From contig DATKCT010000187.1 of assembly GCA_035513055.1 (NCBI GenBank), positions 1-64,000 on the forward strand: a DNA stretch of 64,000 nt. Direction: 5' to 3'. Positions within the stretch are counted from its first letter, which is position 1; the number at the start of each line of letters is the position of its first letter. This DNA comes from DATKCT01 sp035513055 (GTDB lineage Bacteria > Verrucomicrobiota > Verrucomicrobiia > Verrucomicrobiales > DEV007). Under the pieces are notes generated by a model that was not told the DNA's origin, did not search any database, and saw only the letters and a program-made list of their open reading frames with translations. Shown here piece after piece: positions 32,469 through 41,243 of this stretch. Made by a program: the position numbers and the translations under genes.

Positions 32469-35138
32469 TCAACGGATGGTGATGAAATCGTTGTGGTTGA
32501 GGAGAGCGTGAACAAGCTGAGCGCGTGGGCCAGAACCGGTCTGGGTGAGGTCTCCTTCGAGTTGACGGAAACTCGAGAGGGCATCGGCACAATAGGCCAA
32601 TTCGCTGGAATCGGGAGCGCGACCGAGAACGGTTTCGAATGCCGCAGTGAAGAAGGCGGCGTCGCTAGCTGAGGGGGCAAGATGGTGGAGACGGCGCGAG
32701 ATGGCGGCGGCGGCATCGAAGGCCTCACGGCTGTTGGCCAAGGCGAGCGCCTGCTGGGGGACGATGCTCTCGGTGCGGCGGTAGCATTCTTGAATGGGAG
32801 CATCGTCGAAGAGACCGAGGAAGAGGTCTTGGTCGTCGCGGGAATGTTTGAAATAGAGACTTCGCCTGGGCGCGGGCGCGGGTTGCCGGGGATCGAGCGA
32901 GGGGCCGCCGAGGGAGAGGTCAAGATTGCCGGAGAGGTAGAACAAGGCGTCACGGAGGACCTGAGCTTCCATCCGCCGGGCGGGGTATCGCCAGAGCAGC
33001 ACGTTGTCCGGATCACGGGCGAGGGATTGCGGATCTGCGTCGCGGAAGGAGCTGTGCCGGCGGAAGGCTTCGGAGTTGACGATGAGACGGTGGAGGTGTT
33101 CGAGATCCCAGTGATGATCGAGGAGTTCGACGGCGAGGAAATCGAGGATTTCGTGGAGGGGAGGGCGCGGGCTGCGGCGTCCGAAGTCGGCGGGGTCGTT
33201 GACGAGGGATTGGCCGAAGCAGCGGGTCCACACGTGATTGGCGGCGACGCGGGGGGTGAGGGGGTTTTTGGGGTCAACGATCCAACGGGCGAGCGCGAGG
33301 CGCCGGCCGGTGCTTTGGCGAGGGTAGACGGCCGGGTAGGAGTCGAATTGGTGTTCGGGGGTTTCGAGGGCTTGGCGTGAACCTGGCAGGGGACGGTAGG
33401 AGGCGGTATCCGCGGGACGCTGGAGCAAGGCTTGTCTGTCGGCGGCGAGCTGCTTCTCGGTTTCGCGCAGTTTTTCGCGGAGCGCCTCGTGATCTCCGGC
33501 GCGGTCAGAGTTGGCTAAGTGAGCGGCGAGATCGAGAAGATCCGCCTCGGTATGGGCCAGGGCGCGCCGTTTTTCCGCGCGGGAGGCGTTGGCGGCGAGG
33601 GATTGCGCATGCGGGTCTGTGGCGCCGGTGAAGAGGGTGTCATCGGCGCGGATGCGAGCCTGGAGAGCTTCGAGTTGAAGTTGGGCGGCGAGGCGGCGAG
33701 CGGAGGCCAGGGCGAGCGACTGGGCTTCCGCGGGGGTCGCCTGCTCTTGGGAGAACCTGTTTGCAGTTATGGTGAAGCCGGCTTGGGCGGTGCGGATGGC
33801 TTGCCCGGCTTCGGAGAGCCAGTTCTGGCGCACGACACGCTGTGTGCCCGGGGCCCAAGCGTTCCGAGGCAGGGCGACGGGATGGATCGCGAAAGCGCCG
33901 GTTTCCAGAAACGCGGGGATTCCCGGGGCGATAGGGCTCGAAGTATCAGGATCGTTTTCGTTCCCCCGGCGGTGGAGATAAGTGAGAGCATCGGGGTGAG
34001 CGTCGAAGGCCCGGGGCAGACCGTCGCGATCGAAGTTGATGGTTCCCGGAACGGCATCGAGCCGGATCTGATGTGGTTCGAACAGGGCGCGGAAACGGTA
34101 GTAGTCGATCTGGCGAATGGGATCGTACTTGTGATCGTGGCATTTGGCGCATTGGATTGTTAGTCCGAGAAAAGCTTTGCCGGTGTGTTCGATAGTGGAA
34201 TCAAGCCAGGTGGAGCGGTTGAAAAGGTAGTAATTGCGCGCGAGAAAACCGGTGGCCCTTAGGGTATCGGAGTCTTCCGGAGCGAGTTCGTCGGCGGCCA
34301 GCATTTCGAGGATCATGCGGTCGTAACCGGCATCGCGATTGAGGGAATCGACGATCCAGTCTCGCCAACGCCAGATATGCTTCTGGCTGTTGCGCAGTTG
34401 ATCGTCGAGACCGTACCAGTCTGAGTAACGCCAGATGTCCATCCAATGACGGGCCCAGCGTTGGCCGTGTTGGGGGGAGGCGAGGAGGCGATCGGCGGTG
34501 CGGACGAACCGGTCGGGATGAGGCGAGGCGAGGAAAGAGTGGAGATCCTCGCGGGAGGGGGGAAGTCCGACGAGGTCGAGGTAGAGGCGGCGGAGCTGGG
34601 TTTCGGGCGGAGCCAGAGGCTGGGGGCGGACGCCGGCAGCAGACCCGGCCCGGGCGAGGAGGAGGTCGATGGGGTTGGCTCCGGCGGCGAGTTCTCCGGG
34701 GCTCAGACCGGGGCGTTGAGGCGGTTGGAAGGCCCAATGGGAGCCGGCGTCCGAGTCGGCTTCTTCATGACTCGGAGCGGGGGAACCGGCGAGAATCCAG
34801 AGGTGGAGAGCGTTTTTTGTCTCGGCGCCGAGGGGCTCGCCCTCGGGCGGCATGCGCAGATCGGGATCGGCGGCGTTGACGCGGCGGAGGATGAGGCTGG
34901 ACTGCGGATGACCAGGTTCGAGGGCGGGTCCGGATTCACCTCCCTGGAGAAGGGAAGCGACCGTATCGACGCGGAGGCCGGCTTTTTGTTCGAGAGCCCC
35001 GTGGCAAGAATAGCAGCGCTCCCGGAGAACGGGTTTGATGGAGTCGAGGTAGCTGTTGTCCTGGGCCAGCAACGGAATCCGGGCGAGCGCGGACAGAGCG
35101 AAGACGACGGAAAACGGTATGGGGAGAATGCGCGGCAT
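32469..35138 (-). CDS. PSCyt1/DUF1549/DUF1553 (PSD1) secreted cytochrome-like protein
   Basis: An 889-residue protein with a signal peptide (IPFSVVFALSALARIPLLAQ). Residues about 30-105 form the planctomycete-type cytochrome C domain with CYSCH (about 42-46). DUF1549 follows (QLRRLYLDLVGLPPSREDLHSFL, RHWMDIWRYSDWYG), and the C-terminal DUF1553 (RLALARWIVDPKNPLTPRVAANHVW, FGQSLVNDPADFG, ARRMEAQVLRDALFYLSG). These proteins are characteristic of Planctomycetes and Verrucomicrobia; the substrate is unknown, often thought to be linked to polysaccharide use. A DUF1501 gene, the common partner, lies 13 kb away rather than adjacent. Confidence 0.9.
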   Translation of the reverse strand: MPRILPIPFSVVFALSALARIPLLAQDNSYLDSIKPVLRERCYSCHGALEQKAGLRVDTVASLLQGGESGPALEPGHPQSSLILRRVNAADPDLRMPPEGEPLGAETKNALHLWILAGSPAPSHEEADSDAGSHWAFQPPQRPGLSPGELAAGANPIDLLLARAGSAAGVRPQPLAPPETQLRRLYLDLVGLPPSREDLHSFLASPHPDRFVRTADRLLASPQHGQRWARHWMDIWRYSDWYGLDDQLRNSQKHIWRWRDWIVDSLNRDAGYDRMILEMLAADELAPEDSDTLRATGFLARNYYLFNRSTWLDSTIEHTGKAFLGLTIQCAKCHDHKYDPIRQIDYYRFRALFEPHQIRLDAVPGTINFDRDGLPRAFDAHPDALTYLHRRGNENDPDTSSPIAPGIPAFLETGAFAIHPVALPRNAWAPGTQRVVRQNWLSEAGQAIRTAQAGFTITANRFSQEQATPAEAQSLALASARRLAAQLQLEALQARIRADDTLFTGATDPHAQSLAANASRAEKRRALAHTEADLLDLAAHLANSDRAGDHEALREKLRETEKQLAADRQALLQRPADTASYRPLPGSRQALETPEHQFDSYPAVYPRQSTGRRLALARWIVDPKNPLTPRVAANHVWTRCFGQSLVNDPADFGRRSPRPPLHEILDFLAVELLDHHWDLEHLHRLIVNSEAFRRHSSFRDADPQSLARDPDNVLLWRYPARRMEAQVLRDALFYLSGNLDLSLGGPSLDPRQPAPAPRRSLYFKHSRDDQDLFLGLFDDAPIQECYRRTESIVPQQALALANSREAFDAAAAISRRLHHLAPSASDAAFFTAAFETVLGRAPDSSELAYCADALSSFRQLEGDLTQTGSGPRAQLVHALLNHNDFITIR

Positions 35139-35416
35139 CGAGTCTGCCTGAAGCTCATCGAAGTATGCCGGTCGGGGGGGCGCCGGTCAATCCTACAAGA
35201 AAACGCGGGGTTGCCCGCATTTCTCACGCCTTTTCTGCTATGGCGTGCTGCGCCTCATACTGGGCGCGTCGCGGCATTTTGACTGGCGTCTCGAATTTTG
35301 CGTGCAGAGTGTGGGGCAATGGGCGAGCCTTACCAGGATACGATCCGGGGTTCCCGGGCGATGGGATAGGGGCTGCGGATCGATGGTGAGGAATCTTCCT
35401 AACTCTTCGTCGCGTC
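35139..35416. other. Divergent intergenic region with a truncated family A element
   Basis: It separates the minus-strand PSD1 gene from the plus-strand macroglobulin gene and should hold both promoters. A left arm of family A (CCCGCATTTCTCACGCC, then TGCTATGGCGTGCTGCGCCT) lies at about 35212-35262. The right end is missing. No clear promoter boxes were identified. Confidence 0.5.
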
Positions 35417-38400
35417 ATGTCTGAAATCGTTTATCCGAGAAGCAAGTGGTTGGCCAGCGCGTTGCTGGCCATGGCCGGGTGGTTGACGGGACTGACCTGG
35501 GGTCAGGAACCGGCGGCGCCTGGAGATCCTGAAATTCGGATACCGGAAGGGGGAATCGGCCCGCGGTCGCAGATCCGGGTGGTTTTTCCTGGCCCGATGG
35601 TGGATCCCGCGCGGGTGGGGGAGACGGAAGAGAACCGGATTCTGGTATTCGATCCGCCCTGGCCTGGCCGGGTGGTATGGAGCGATCTCCGGACGGCGGT
35701 ATTTTTGCCCGGCGCTGTGCGGGCAATGGGGAGCGAGGTGCGAGCGGGGATTGCGGAGGGTCTCGTGGATGTCATGGGTCATCCGGCGCGCGTTCCCAGG
35801 CCGGTGCAGGCGAGGCTGCGTGGGTTCGAGACCATCGAGATTTGGAGGACATACCGGCGGTGGGACGAGAACGCGCCGGCCATCCGGACGCGGGAGCCCG
35901 TGGCGGTGATCTCCTTTCCTGCGGCTCCGGATGCTAAATCACTGGCATCGTTTTTGGTGTTCGAGGATGCGTCGGGGCGGCGGGTGGCGGCGCAGGTCAA
36001 GCGGGCGAGGGGGAACGAGTTGTCCTATCGGATGAGCAGGACGCTGACTTGGGACGAGGAATGGGCGGAGGTATTGGCGACTGGCGAGGAGACGCACGAA
36101 GTGTTGGGGGGAAGGGTCGCAGTACCGGTGCAACGTGATCCGCATGAGGAAGTGGAATGGGCCTGGCTGGTCCGGCCGGCGGAAGCGCTACCTGTGGGCG
36201 AGGGTTGGAAGCTGCGAGCGACTCCGGGAATCGCCATGGCCGGGGGAGGATCAGCGACGCAATTGGAGCGCGAACTGAATCTGGGAACTGTGCATCCGCT
36301 GACGGTGGAGCGGGTGGATGCGGTGACGCCGTTGGATGGGCCGCTTTACGTGCGCGTGGTGTTCAGCCGCGAGTTGGATGTGGAGAAAACGGCACGGTTA
36401 GGCGAGCTGTGGGCCGGGGTGGAACCTGCGGTTTCCCAGTTGAAGCTTCGCCACTTGGAAGGAAGCCGGATGGAATTGACCGGGGCTTTCCGGATGGGCG
36501 TGAATTACCGCGTGACGACGCACGCGGGGGTGCCGGCTTCCGACGGGATCACCTTAGATCAGGCCAAGACCTTCGAGATCCGTTTTACTCCCCACGATCC
36601 CGTTTTGGCGCTGCCCTCGGACAGCGCCTTCCAACTGCGCTCCGGATCGGCGCGGTATGCGGTCTTGAGCGCAAACCTGACGAAGATGCGTATCCGGATC
36701 AAGGAGGTCGACGCGGGCGCCCTTCCTTTTGTGGAGCAAGGATATCGCGAATACGTGGCCAAGCTGGGCGCCGAGGAGAACCGGGCGCTGACCTATGAAG
36801 GAGTGGCGGGCAGGACGCGGTATGATGAAGTTTTGAGGATGGAAGGGCGGCCCGACCGGTTGGAACGAACGGAGTTGGACTGGCGGAGCGTGTTTCCGGA
36901 GGGACTTCCCGGGGCGGTTTTCATTTCGGTGGAGGGCGAAGGGACCCAGTATGCTCCTAACGCTGCGAATGGATCGACGGTGCGGCGAGTGGCTCAGTCG
37001 ATGCTGCAGTTCACGGATTTGGGATATACGTGGAAAAGCGGCGGTGATGAGGCATTGTTCTTTGTGTTTTCGTGTGTGAGCGGCGAGCCGCTGGAGGGGG
37101 CGCGTGTGCGATTGATTGGAGCGGAAGCGGAAGAGTTGCAGGAAGGAGCGACGGATGCAGCGGGGACGGCGCGGCTGCCGCGGGTCGAGAACGCCGCCCA
37201 GCTCGTGTTGGAGCATGGAGGCGACCGTTTGTTGGCGCCCTTTCAGTTTGGCGCGGGCCAGATCGCGGATTACCGCTGGCGCGATTGGCATGATGATAGG
37301 ACGCTTGAACCGAAAGTATTGCTGTTCACGGACCGGGGGCTCTACCGTCCGGGTGAAACGGCGCGCCTCAAAGGCATCTGCCGGGCGCGGGACGGGGCGC
37401 GGGTCAGCCTGCCGGACCAGTGGCTGGTCGAAGTGAAAGTGAGCGATCCGCGGGGCCGGGAGACACTGCGGCGAGCGGTGAGCTTGAACGACTACGGGTC
37501 GTTCGAAATGGAAATCGAGCCGGCTTCCGGTCAAGTTGGGAGTTATCTTGTCACCGCTACGGTGACCGAACCCGCGGAGGAAGAGGCGGGGAACGCGCGG
37601 GGCCGGGAGATGGGAAGGTTTTACCAGCGTTTTGAAGTCCAGGAATTCCGGCGCGATGCTTTTGAGGTGGATGTAAGGCTCTCGGCGGTGGAGGAGGAAG
37701 CGGCTGTGGATTTGGAGGTGTCGGGCCGGTACTATCACGGAGCGCCACTAACGGATTCGAAGGCGACTTGGCACGCTTCGTTTACCGAGACCGGATTCTA
37801 TCCTGAGGGATTTCGGGACTTTTTATTTGGCGATCACCGGCGGGAAGACGGGACCTACTGGAGGACGTATTACGGGGAGTCGTGGGATTACGCCTACTGG
37901 GGAGTGTCAAGCGACTCGCGGAACGGAGAGGCGAGCATCGACGAGAAGGGTGTTGCGCAGATGCGGGTCGAGATTCCTGAGTTGAAGGATTTTCCTTCGG
38001 CGGTGCGGGTGGAAGCATCGGTGGAAGTGACCGATCGCAATCAGCAGACAATCGCGGGCGGCGCGGAGACGGTGCGGCATCCGGCGGCGTTCTATTTGGG
38101 TGTGGAGCGTTCGGACCGCCTGATTTCGGCGGGCGACGAGGTTCGGTTAGGAGTGATTGCCGTGGACAAGGATGGCGCAGTTTTTGGGGATCGCGTATCG
38201 GCGCAGTGGCGGGTGGAACGGAAAGTGTGGGAGACGGTGAAGATTGGGGTGGCGGGCGGCGGGGCCGGTTACCGGAATGATTTGCGTTTGGAACGGGCGG
38301 CGGAAGGGGAGCTGCAAGTGGGCGAGAAGGACGCCGCTGTGGAGTTTGTTCCTGGGGAAGCGGGCGAGTACATTCTCACGGTAGCGGCGACGGACGGGTT

Positions 38401-41221
38401 TCAGCGCGAGGCGCGCACTGCGGTGGCGTTGCGGGTTGCGGGAGGAGGAGCCGGAGCCTGGGAGTTATCGGATGGCGACCGCTTGCAATTGGCTCCGGAA
38501 CGGCAGACGTGGTCGCCAGGGGAGACGGCCCGGGTGTTGTTGAAGACGCCGGTGGACGCGACGGCGTTGGTGACGCTGGAGCAGAACACGGTGGTACGGT
38601 CTTTTGTGGCCAAGCTGCGGGCCGCGGATCCGGTGTTGGAAGTGCCCTTGGGGGAACTCGAGGGTCCCAACGTCTTTGTGGGAGTGACGGCGATCGTGGC
38701 GGGACGGGGAGAGGACGGGGGGCTGATCAATCCGCGGGTGCGAACGGGCCACGCCCGGCTTTTGTTAGAGCAACCGGGAGACCGGCTCGAGCTGGCGGTG
38801 GGGAGCGATGCGGAGCGATATTTGCCTGGGGCTGCGGTGAGCGTCTTTGCGGAGGCGCGGGACGGTTGGGGCCGGCCGGCGGGGGATTGTGAGGTGACGC
38901 TGTACGCCGTGGACGAGGGTGTGCTCAGCGTGGCTGGATACCGGTTGCCGGATCCGGTCGCCTATTTTCACACGCCCATCGGGCACAATCTGCGATTGGG
39001 GGAAAGCCCGGGTCAGTTTTTGACCGAGAACGGGGCGGAGTTTTCGTTTGGAAACAAGGGATACTTGGTCGGCGGCGGAGGGGAAGACCTCGGCGGGATT
39101 CAGGGCCGGGTGCGGAGCGATTTCCGGGCTCTGGCCTTTTGGAGCGGCAGCTTGACGACAGATGGGGAGGGCAGAGTGAGGGCGACTTTCGAGGCTCCGG
39201 AGTCGCTGACGCGCTTCCGAGTGATGGCGGTTGCGATCGACCGGGGCAGGCGGTTTGGCTCGGGAGAGAGTTCGTTCGAGGTGAACAAGCCGCTGATGCT
39301 GGAGCCGGTGATGCCCCGCTTCGGGCACGTAGGCGACCGGGTGGTGGTCAAGGGGTTGGCGTTCAACCGGACCGCCGTGGGCGGAAGTTTCCGGGTAGAG
39401 CTGGCCTTGGACGAGGCGGCGGGGTTTGATGACGGGTCCCCGGAGGAGGCAATCGAGGGTGGAGGTGTGCAGGGCGTGGAGCTGCGATTGGAAGCGGGCG
39501 CATCCGCGGCCGTGCCCTTTGGCGTGCGGTTTCTCTCGGAAGGCGAAACGGTTTGGAATTGGAGTCTGCGTCCGGTGGCGTTAGACGCGCCGTTGCCGGA
39601 GTTCGAGCGGGAGGGGGGGCAGGACGCGGTCGAGAGCAGGCTCAAGGCGCTGCATCCCGTGCCGGTGCTGAGGGAAGCGCTGTTCGGAAGGGTGGAACCG
39701 GGAACGCTGTCGGAGGATTTTTTACTGGGCTCCAAAGGAGTCTTGTTTCCCGGCACGGGTCAGGTGTTGGTGTCGGTGTCGCGGACCCGGCTGTCCGACG
39801 CCGTGGAAGCCGTGGACCGGATGTTGACCTATCCCTACGGGTGTGTTGAGCAGACGTCGTCTTCGTTGATGCCTTGGCTGATGCTCTATCGTGTGCCTGA
39901 ACTGCGGGGATTGTTGGCGAGACCGGACGAGGAGGCGCAGGGGGCGCTGCGGGCGGGACTGGACAGACTTCTGGCGATGCAGACTGGGGAAGGAGGTCTT
40001 AGTTACTGGCCCGGGGCGCAGGAGCCTACCTTATGGGGTAGCGCTTATGGGGGCATGGTGTTGGCTTTGGCGCAAGAACTTGGATTCGATGTTGCGCAGT
40101 CGCGGCTGGACGCGCTTTGGGAGTATCTGTCGCAGTCGCTGCGGGACACGGGACCGGATACCGGAACGGTGGAACTGAGCCACCGGGCGCTGGCGGTGTT
40201 TACGTTGGCGAAGGCGAAGCGGGCGGAGCCGGCTTATCACGAGAAGCTCTTCGAATTGCGCGGGCGCCTGGCGCTGGAGGCCCGGGCGCTGGCGGCGGCG
40301 GCGGTGGCGGCCAGCGGAGGGCCGGAGGAATTGATCGAGGGATTCTTGGAGGAGGCGGAGGTCGAGAAACCGGGCCCTGAATATGGGTATGGCAGGAGTC
40401 ATGTCGTCGCGGTGCGACTATTGGCCTGGCTGGAGTATCAGCCGCAGAATCCGGTCGCTTTGGAGTTGGCGGAGAGCCTCATGACTCAACGCAACAGCCG
40501 GGGAGATTGGGGCTCGACTTACGGGAATGCCTGGGCCCTCTTGGCCTTGAGCGCGGAGTCCATGGCCGGGGGCGGAGGGGCGGAAGGGCCTTCGCGCGTT
40601 TTGGTGCGCTTCGGGGAGCGCGAGGAGTTGGTGCGGCTTGACCGGGATCAACCAGCGCGACGCTTGGTCTTCGACGTGAAGGCCTCGGACGGCGCGCCCT
40701 CAGTCCGGGTGGCGGCGGAAGGCGATGGGACGGTGTATGTGGCCGTTCAAGCCGCGGGGCGACCGGAGCGAATGCCGCCGCGGCGTCCGGACCAGGGGTT
40801 TCTGGTGACTCGGCGTTATTTCCAGGTGGATGCCGGCGGCGCACCGGTTCCGGCGGAGAAACTCCGGATTGGAGACTTGGTCTTGATTCAATTGGATGTG
40901 ACTGCGGACCGGGCTGCGTCTTATGTGGTGGTGGACGATCCCTTGCCATCGCTTTTGGAGCCGGTGCAGGGTGCGGCGGCCAGGTTGGGGAGACGGGGCT
41001 CGACGTTGTGGCGGACGGATTACCGGGAGATGCGCGACGATCGGGCGGTGTTTTTCTGCGACGCGTTGCGGTCCGCGGGCCGGTTTCAGTTAGAATATTA
41101 CGCTAGGGTTACAGGAGAAGGAGATGTGTTTGTTCCGCCGACGACCGTGGAAGCGATGTACGACCCGGATCTGCGGGGGTTTTCCGGATCGGGACGATTT
41201 GGAGTAGAGGGCTTTGATTAG
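35417..41221 (+). CDS. Bacterial alpha-2-macroglobulin with thioester motif
   Basis: A 1934-residue protein with a signal peptide (SALLAMAGWLTGLTWGQ). It contains repeated macroglobulin-like beta domains, a bait-type middle region (FTDRGLYRPGETARLKGICR, the MG2-like start), the A2M domain (RALAFWSGSLTTDGEGRVRA) and the thioester motif GCVEQ with Cys1476 and Gln1479. An alpha-barrel of helices follows. Such proteins trap proteases in the periplasm and protect the cell envelope. It has a plain signal peptide without lipobox, unlike YfhM of E. coli. The stop is 22 bp before the pbpC start, matching the well-known macroglobulin-pbpC gene pair. Confidence 0.9.
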   Translation: MSEIVYPRSKWLASALLAMAGWLTGLTWGQEPAAPGDPEIRIPEGGIGPRSQIRVVFPGPMVDPARVGETEENRILVFDPPWPGRVVWSDLRTAVFLPGAVRAMGSEVRAGIAEGLVDVMGHPARVPRPVQARLRGFETIEIWRTYRRWDENAPAIRTREPVAVISFPAAPDAKSLASFLVFEDASGRRVAAQVKRARGNELSYRMSRTLTWDEEWAEVLATGEETHEVLGGRVAVPVQRDPHEEVEWAWLVRPAEALPVGEGWKLRATPGIAMAGGGSATQLERELNLGTVHPLTVERVDAVTPLDGPLYVRVVFSRELDVEKTARLGELWAGVEPAVSQLKLRHLEGSRMELTGAFRMGVNYRVTTHAGVPASDGITLDQAKTFEIRFTPHDPVLALPSDSAFQLRSGSARYAVLSANLTKMRIRIKEVDAGALPFVEQGYREYVAKLGAEENRALTYEGVAGRTRYDEVLRMEGRPDRLERTELDWRSVFPEGLPGAVFISVEGEGTQYAPNAANGSTVRRVAQSMLQFTDLGYTWKSGGDEALFFVFSCVSGEPLEGARVRLIGAEAEELQEGATDAAGTARLPRVENAAQLVLEHGGDRLLAPFQFGAGQIADYRWRDWHDDRTLEPKVLLFTDRGLYRPGETARLKGICRARDGARVSLPDQWLVEVKVSDPRGRETLRRAVSLNDYGSFEMEIEPASGQVGSYLVTATVTEPAEEEAGNARGREMGRFYQRFEVQEFRRDAFEVDVRLSAVEEEAAVDLEVSGRYYHGAPLTDSKATWHASFTETGFYPEGFRDFLFGDHRREDGTYWRTYYGESWDYAYWGVSSDSRNGEASIDEKGVAQMRVEIPELKDFPSAVRVEASVEVTDRNQQTIAGGAETVRHPAAFYLGVERSDRLISAGDEVRLGVIAVDKDGAVFGDRVSAQWRVERKVWETVKIGVAGGGAGYRNDLRLERAAEGELQVGEKDAAVEFVPGEAGEYILTVAATDGFQREARTAVALRVAGGGAGAWELSDGDRLQLAPERQTWSPGETARVLLKTPVDATALVTLEQNTVVRSFVAKLRAADPVLEVPLGELEGPNVFVGVTAIVAGRGEDGGLINPRVRTGHARLLLEQPGDRLELAVGSDAERYLPGAAVSVFAEARDGWGRPAGDCEVTLYAVDEGVLSVAGYRLPDPVAYFHTPIGHNLRLGESPGQFLTENGAEFSFGNKGYLVGGGGEDLGGIQGRVRSDFRALAFWSGSLTTDGEGRVRATFEAPESLTRFRVMAVAIDRGRRFGSGESSFEVNKPLMLEPVMPRFGHVGDRVVVKGLAFNRTAVGGSFRVELALDEAAGFDDGSPEEAIEGGGVQGVELRLEAGASAAVPFGVRFLSEGETVWNWSLRPVALDAPLPEFEREGGQDAVESRLKALHPVPVLREALFGRVEPGTLSEDFLLGSKGVLFPGTGQVLVSVSRTRLSDAVEAVDRMLTYPYGCVEQTSSSLMPWLMLYRVPELRGLLARPDEEAQGALRAGLDRLLAMQTGEGGLSYWPGAQEPTLWGSAYGGMVLALAQELGFDVAQSRLDALWEYLSQSLRDTGPDTGTVELSHRALAVFTLAKAKRAEPAYHEKLFELRGRLALEARALAAAAVAASGGPEELIEGFLEEAEVEKPGPEYGYGRSHVVAVRLLAWLEYQPQNPVALELAESLMTQRNSRGDWGSTYGNAWALLALSAESMAGGGGAEGPSRVLVRFGEREELVRLDRDQPARRLVFDVKASDGAPSVRVAAEGDGTVYVAVQAAGRPERMPPRRPDQGFLVTRRYFQVDAGGAPVPAEKLRIGDLVLIQLDVTADRAASYVVVDDPLPSLLEPVQGAAARLGRRGSTLWRTDYREMRDDRAVFFCDALRSAGRFQLEYYARVTGEGDVFVPPTTVEAMYDPDLRGFSGSGRFGVEGFD

Positions 41222-41243
41222 AGTTGGGAGAAACGGGGAGGCC

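Noticed and set aside
19752..35138. DUF1501 and PSD1 genes as one functional locus
   Set aside because: They are 11-13 kb apart with unrelated genes, a tRNA and toxin-antitoxin genes between them.
36554..37738. A 394-residue minus-strand open frame
   Set aside because: It is antisense to the macroglobulin gene and has His/Arg/Pro-rich composition without motifs.
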